Shown: piece by piece, positions 53,201-61,600 of the stretch | How positions within the stretch are numbered: the first letter of the stretch is position 1 | Layout: each line of letters begins with the position of its first letter | Assembly: GCA_025642075.2 (NCBI GenBank) | Contig: JAODUO010000470.1 | Coordinates: 227,001 to 291,000, forward strand | DNA length: 64,000 nt | Direction: 5' to 3' | From: Ridgeia piscesae | Lineage: Eukaryota > Annelida > Polychaeta > Sabellida > Siboglinidae | Notes under the pieces: model-generated | The model's database searches: none | The model's input: the letters and a program-made list of their open reading frames with translations, nothing else | What the model was told of the DNA's origin: nothing | Position numbers and translations under genes: made by a program

Positions 53201-56200
53201 CTTTGCTGACCAGCAGAGCCTGTGAGAGTGGGTACAGATGGGGGTAAAACATATGGGAAGATTTCAGCCATATTGGAATTAATGCACAGAAATGATAGTT
53301 CGCCCAGCTTAAATCTGGGAGGATTCGGCCACATTGCAATTAATGCACAAAACTGCTAACCTGCCAAGGCTATATAGGGGAAGAATTCTTTATGACACCT
53401 TTCAGCCTGAATGTAGAAATCTTACGATAACAGTTTGACCAACAAAATACATGGCTGTAATTTGAGCAAACCTCGAGTAGTTCACGAGCATGTTGCAACT
53501 TGTCCGGATCATTCGACATGGCCGTGATCGCGTCTTCCTGTTCCTTTGCCTCCGTCAGCCACTGAGTGAACTCCTTGTATTTGCTGCGGTACTGTTCGTG
53601 ATCCGTAACGTATGATTCCCACTTGCTGAGGAGTTCCTATCACAAAGAAGTGTCCGATATATAAATATAGGTGCATTCTATCATTATTATATTATTATGT
53701 CATTACAATTATTATCATAGGTTTTGTCTGACTCATCAAACACAGTAACCAAGACACAATTTGTCAGTCATCTGTAGATCCATGTACCTGTTGGTGATCT
53801 GACTGACACAGATGTTACAAACCTTGCTAGTCATCTGTAGGTCCATGTATTTGTTTGTGATCTGACTGACACAGATGTTACAAACCTTGCTAGTCATCTG
53901 TAGGTCCATGTATTTGTTCGTGATCTGACTGACACAGATGTTAGAAAACTTGCTAGTCATCTGTATAGCTGTGTATCTGTTCGTGATCTGACACAATTGT
54001 TACAAACCTTGCTAGTCATCTGTAGAGCTGTGTATCTGTTGGTAATCTGACTGACACAGATGTTCACGCGGCTGTCAGCACACATCTGTAGAAGAGTCTG
54101 GGTGACATCTGTCAACTTGTCAAATTCTCTTTCCTTCGTCTTCACCTCCGTCTTTAGGTCCTTCAAACAGAACGATAAAAGATACTTGTCAGTGTAGTAT
54201 ACTTCGACTAATTAATTTCAAGAAAATTGTAGACAAATCCAAACCACTGTATTTACATACTTCCAGTTGAGTAAACACGTTTAAAAAAACCGACAAAGAA
54301 ATCAAGACCTGTTCTGCGTCCACTGATACCTCGTATACTTGTGGCAGCTAGTAGAAAGGGTGAAGATTGATTTCAGCTGTACCCACTCATACGGCTAAAA
54401 CAGCACTGAAATTGTGAAAATTCCTAAACTTGCAGAGAACAATGTTCCAGTGTCTGGGACTGTGACATTTGAAGGGTGATCAAATTTCTCTGTTCAAGAA
54501 ACCTTTTATTTTTCTGGATTACTGCTCCAAGTTTCTCTGCACTCACAAGCCGACACCTTTTTTCTGACAGGTTATGAATATAACAAAATGTATTTCAAAG
54601 TTCTAAAATTGGAATACAAAGATTTCAGAGCCAAAAAAAACGTATCCACTTACTTTTAGTTTTGTTACTTGTTCCTCTTTTTCCTCCAGAGTAGACACAA
54701 GAGAGAGCTCCTTTAGCTGGCGTTCCATGGCAACCATCCACTCAGCCAGTGCATTGTGGGTCGAGTCGAACTGCTTCCACAGCTCCAGCGCCCTCTGTAG
54801 GCTGTCAGTGATGTCATCCGCCGAACCGACGAGTGATTTCCAGTCGGTCTCGAGGTTGTTCACTTGGCGTTTCAGCACCTCTTTTCCAGATGCCAGCGTG
54901 CCGGGTAGTGTTTTGTCACACAGCGATTTTACGTTGTCGATCACCGGGGCGACTTCGGAGGCACGGGTGACTATTTCCTAGACAAATGTCAGACATTTGT
55001 AAAAGTCTCAACAAATCAATGTGACATGCTGACGTTGACTGTCAATCACAAAGATTATAGGGCCGGGGGGAGGGCATGCGATTTATGGATAGGGGTGTGT
55101 ATAGGGGGTGAGGATGAGGGTAGGGAAAAAAGGTTCCATGGAGATTGGGGTTACCGAGAAGGGGCAAGTTAATGAGGATGAAGCAACAAGTCTTTAAATG
55201 GGTATGAAGATGAAGGGGTTGGGGTGAAGGTAGGGGTGAGGGGTAGGGGCTGAGGTGAGGACGTGAGTGGGAGAGTGTGTGGATGGGGTGGAGATGAGGG
55301 AATCAGGTGTGCGACTGGGGGACGGGAACAGGGGGTGTTTGGATGGGGTGGTTGATGGTGTGGGTGTGTAGATAGAGGTGAGGGTGGGTGTGAAAGGGGG
55401 TGTGTATGGGTGTGAAAGGGGGTGTGTACGGGTCACAGACTAGTGGACAAGGGGAGTGCAACACTACTCCAAACTAGACAGACACAGAGAGTGACAACAC
55501 ATGAGAAACAACTGACTGATCCACCACATGATCTGCTGCCTACCAACAGGTCCTTCAAGCCACAGAAAAATGGCTGCCATGCATGTGCAGCATTCACTTT
55601 TTATTTATAATCCTGGTCCAAACCGTTTTCTCTAAGAAAAACAGGAGTTTTAAAAGATAATATGGGAATGTTTGATCTAATAGACGGCTTGCCATCCTAG
55701 TAATACAACTCATATGTAGATCGACATTACTAACAAAGGCAAAAACCTGACGGATGTCAAAGGAACGATTCTGACTGCGGCATAGACCTGCAAACAGCGA
55801 CATACGAAACAATTCCTACATTAAAATGGCTACATTAAAGGTTAATCCCTACACTAAAACCCTTCCAATACATTTTTATTACAATCAAACCAAATGTGCG
55901 CATGCTCTGTTCTGCACTGCACTGCACTGCACTGCACTGCACTGCACTGCACTGCACTGCACTGCACTGCACTGCACTGCACTGCACTGCACTGCACCAT
56001 CCTGCACTGTACTGTACTGCACTGTGCATACCTTTGCCCTGGCCAGTTTGTTCTGCACACTGAACTTGTCGCCCGAGCAATCCCCACACAACTGTAGGCC
56101 ACTCGAGAGTGCATCGACCGTCTCTCGACACTCCTGCATTGCATCCTGGTACTTCTGGTGCTCCGACACCTGGCGCTCGAAGCTCGCTAGTAGTTCCTGG

Positions 56201-58591
56201 CTCTGGTGGCAGATGGCGCTGTAGTGCTCTCGCAGGTCTTTGAGCTGGCGAGTCGTCTTGGGCGTCTGTCCGAGAGAGGGTGCTCGATCACTCAGGGAGT
56301 CGAGGACGTGTTGGTGGGAAAGAATGTCTTGATGCTGAACCTGGGAACGGTAAAGGGGTTTACACTTCAGAATGGGAAAGGTCTGTATTTATAGAGCATG
56401 GAATCAAGTCTTCAGAGGTTTTATACTCCAGTCCAGGCAAACCTGTTAATGTTGAACACCATCCACACTTATCTAGTGATCATTCAGTTAGTATACATGC
56501 TTTTTCATGTACACCCTCCACTGTTTATAACCAGTTACACATTTACATAGTCGTATGAACTGAGGGCTTATTAAGTGAACACAATTGTCCAAGTTTCAAA
56601 ACAAGAGGGTCTGGCCCCACCCAATAACAATCGAAAGATTCATTCACTTTTCCAATTCTGCCACTGTTGTTTCGTTGTCACTTAATTCGTTTTTTAATTA
56701 CGCAAATAGTTAACTGTAAATTTACATTCTGTGAACAACATCGCGTGGACATAATAGTACAACGCTCCCATAATTAATACAGTTAACATCACTACAGGAA
56801 TGACACAGTAAATATCTAGCACACATTTTGAATTGACCTCCTTTACATTGCCTGCATCGACTGAAATAGACATGTATCTGCATGACCTTCAACCGACCTT
56901 GTGACTCTGCAGCTGCATCTTCTTCTCCTGCAAGGTCGCCTTGGGGTCAGCATCTGACCTGACCTTGACCTCTGTCGAGGCCAGCCACTTGTGGAACTGT
57001 TCGACACTGTCCTCAAATGAGGACAGTTGTAGAAGACCGACCTCAACGTTTCGTTGAGTGTCCGACAGCTGGTCAGTGAAGACCTCCCACTTCTCTCTCA
57101 GTGACCTAAGGTCAACACAGGTCAAGGTCACTCGGTCATCAGTATGAAAACATGAACCCAATCGGGAATCCTAATCAAAGTAAGTTATCTGACATGGCGC
57201 TGTTTAAACCAATCGTTTATTTTAGTGGTTTTTACACATCTAGCATACAACTTGCCACAAAATTAAATACGAATATTCAAACAAAATTAATATTTTGCCA
57301 TGCTTGGAATTACTTCTTGGCTAGAAGGATGCAATTTTTAAATTTATTTAATAATTAGTATTAACACATATACATGCCAAAGAAACATAGTTGAAATGTT
57401 GCACCTTAAATAATACACGTTTCTATACGGGGAGGGACAAACGTGTGCCCTCGTTAGCTGATAATGAACCAAATCAGTCGCCTGGACTGATTCACTCGTT
57501 CCCACTAACAAATGCTGATTAACATCAACAATTTTCATTTGAACCAAAACAATAATCTGGCACCCACCGCAGTTGTTGTCGTACAATCTCTCGTCCTTCA
57601 GCTGCAGTGCTTGAATAAAGCGCTTCTCCCTGCTCGACTACATGCTGAATACGCAATGCTCCCTCATCCTTTTCAACAAATAACTCCTGCAAAACCAACA
57701 AAACATGTTTATAATTTTTTTTAAATAGTAAATGATTGGGAATTATAAAACTACTAAGAAAAATAATCTGTTTTAAATTGAAAGAATTATTATGATTATT
57801 GTAGAAGTTTGAAACAGTTTTGTTTGAAACTGTATTTGTACACACTTATTCGTTTATTGTTATTATAACTATTTATCTTACCTTACTTATTTATCTTAGC
57901 TTACTTACATATTTTAGTGTATTTATTTTATCTTAGCTGATGTATTTAATTAATTTATATTTTAGATTTAGTCGACTCATCATTTTAGTGTGAAGCACTC
58001 TGATTGGCATTTAGTAACTTAAAAAGTGCTACATTAAGAAACAGAGTTATTATAATTAATATTACAGAAGGATGGCAGAGAAAAGAAAACGTAAAGTGAC
58101 TCACCTGTAGTTTCGCCTGCATGTTCTCAATGTCATGTCTGTCACCTGACGCGTCACTACAGCGATTGAGTCGACGCTGCAGCTCATTCAACCAATGGCT
58201 GCACTCGTTGTAGTTGGCTTCGTACTGCTCATGCTCCGTCACATGACCCTCCCACTGGCCAATCAGATCCTGCAACACAACAGGGGAGTGTTGGTCTACT
58301 AACTGGTCTCGACTTTGTGGTGTCAGACAAAGATCATAAATGCAATGAATCATGTTAAAACAGAATTGTCTTTATCAGGTTTTTGCACTGCAACTCAGAT
58401 GAAAGATTGTAGACACCGATATGATGTTATCAATATTAACAGTATTAGTATGAAGAGTAAAATACTGATACCAGATGCCAGACAAAACTAACTGTCTTGG
58501 ACCCCCATCCCCTGAACAAAAGTGATTTTGTCTGATGTTGACATTAACTTTCTAGATGAAGTGTAAATCAGCCATGTTCTAAATAATATAT

Positions 58592-58666
<75 letters not shown>

Positions 58667-61600
58667 GGTGCACGATACTTCTAGCTAGCTGGTATTACTA
58701 TTTAAAAGGACTGCTCTTACTAGTCCAAGCTCTAAAACTACTTGTCCCGGACGATCGGACTGGTCTTATTTCGCACCCTGTATATATATATATATATATT
58801 ACATGCTTGCCTGCAATATAAATATATATATATATTATATAAGGGTTAAGTTACTAAAAAGGTTACTGGTGACATCAAAATTAAATAGTTTGGAAACTTC
58901 TTCATATCTACACTGATCCACATTGCCTGTCTGTAAAATTACACGCACGCATGTACGTACGCAAGCACGGTCTAGATAGTAGTAACCAGTACCTTGATGG
59001 TGGTCTTGACGTCCTGGTATCGACTGGTCAGTTGGGCAGTAGTGGTCATCCACTTGGGCTCCTTCAGAAGGTCACACTTACTGACAATGTCCTCAAACGT
59101 CGAGTCCTTGCTCGCAATGTCCTGCTGAAGGGCCTGCCAAATATAGGCATGGGTTGGGGGGGGTCACAACATGTTTACATATATACATGGCAACAAGTCG
59201 TTATTTATATTCACGATAATTTCTCCTGTTGTTAGTTCATGTGTAGCACAGACATGTTCAATATTGTAAGTATTAAATAAAGATTTTTTTACGTACATGC
59301 ACTGCAGTTGTTACATAACTAACAAAATAGATAACCAACAGTATGAGAAAGTAGTTAGTATTATGCAATTTTGTTAAAAAACACACAATAAGTAACAACC
59401 AATCATTTAGTAATTAGTATTAACATAAATAATAATTAGATTACATAAACACAATCAAACACAATCTCGCCATGGTGATATTAGTCAATTAATAAAAAGA
59501 TCTAGCGCCGTCATAACTTAACCATTTGTTACGCTGTGAATTCTATACCAGTGAGATGAATGTAAAATGCAGGGGCATTGGGAAGGCATTAGGGATAGTA
59601 TCAATATTGGAATCAAATACATATTGCAAAAGCATTAGGGGTGGTATCAATATCAAATATAAACTGCATGCATAAATAAAACATTCAAAAACTATTAATG
59701 TCTAAACAACATAAATGCAAGTATTTATACAAACACATACACATTATGTTAATTTCAATAATGAATAGTTAATTACTTGTGTTAGCATACATTAATTACA
59801 CTTAATCATAAATACACATTGTTTGAACTAAAAACTTTCCATCAATGAGATTTCAAGAACAAAATCATCAGTTAGAATTTTTGTGTGAAACTCATCGACA
59901 TTTTATTGTATGACTTCAGATTTATATTTTTAGTACATATTATTTTTCTTTCTGCATCAACATTTCATCGAAACACTTGACAAGATTGCTGAAATAGGTG
60001 ATTGTACTAGTTCAGATAGTTGCAATGACTGTGTAACTTTTCTTAAGGTGAAATTTTCAGCACAATTCACCAGTTGAAAAAGCATTCTAAATAATACAGA
60101 GAAATGGGCCAGCACTAACCTAGTTTGTGGCTGGTGAAAATGATAAAAATAAAACTGTTTTGGATACATTTTTGTGTAACATTGCTTATAATTATCTTGC
60201 AGGGAGCCAGGTGAAATGTTTCGGTGAATCAAATCATTATCAGGATTACGTTAAATATTACAGTTATCATTACAGAATTACAATTATAACCAAACTAATT
60301 CTTTATCACTAAAACGACACCTTACTCATATTTCCCTGATAACTACCAGTGGCTAGTTATGATTGTTTGAAGTGGTTTTGTGCTACAAAGGATTAATGAC
60401 TGATATCCTAAGATTAAGCTAAACCACATCACATGCAGGGGATATAACCAAACATGCGGTGATCCCAGGCTGGGAAACAGGGGATAACCCGGGAAGGAAG
60501 GAGAGACGGCAACATCAACAACCGACCAAAGCCATTTCATGCCAAAAACAACAGCGGGGATCATTGGGTGTGACACCGGCTACGTTAGGCAAATAATCGA
60601 ACCAACCCTATAGTTCATGACAGAACGTAGGGCGCGACAACGGGGGTTAGGCGTTGATAACGACGCCCTCCGGTCGAGTGTATCACAGCGAATGTTGAGG
60701 GCGTCAAAGTCGGACTGCTTCTTGCGAGCCTGCTGTGCTAGTGACTGCGCAGCCACGCATGCGAAAAACAACACAAAATTGCAAACAGAAACGTCGGCAA
60801 AACACAAGACAAATCAAGCGAATCAGATGCAAAGCATTGCACACCATACACCGACTAAACAACTATTTGCAGTAAGCGATGAATGCAGTTATTAGATGCA
60901 GCTGATTATTTTTAATAGTATCAAAAATACACTTTTATTGGCAAAGGAAAATGAAAATCTTAATCACGTAAATTCGCTGCGGCTGTTAATTTTAACAAGT
61001 TAAACATTAGTTAAACAGCAAAATAAGTGTATTAGGTATATTAGAAACAATGACTACACATTTTTATTAGGATATTTATCCATAATATCCTCACAAAAAA
61101 GCAAACCATTTACATATATATATACAACACATTTTGATGAAACCATGCCGATCAATTCAATTTTTAATATTTCCAAACACACTAAATTACAGCAAAAAAC
61201 ATCACAGCAGAACGCATTTCAAGTGAAGTTTTTAAACGATTACATAATCGACAACGGCATAAATTATATTCGGCGACATTAGCAGCAAAGCAAACTACAA
61301 TTAGTTCTAACAAGTCCAAAAGGAGTCAGGATGTTTTATGAAAATAATCACGTGTAAGCGCAGAAACCTACCTTGAACTTCTCTACTTGAACTTTCTTTT
61401 CCGCCAGCGACGACTTCATCTGATAGTCCGTCAGCTGACTTTCCGTCTCCTTCAGCCATTTGCTGAGCGCATCAAATGATTTATCGAACAGTTGCCATGA
61501 CAACAGTGATTCTTCGAGGCAGGTCTTTGTGCTTGTCATCTGCGTAATGAACTTATCCCAATCGTGTCGCAACGAGTCGCACTCACGTTCTACCAGCTTG

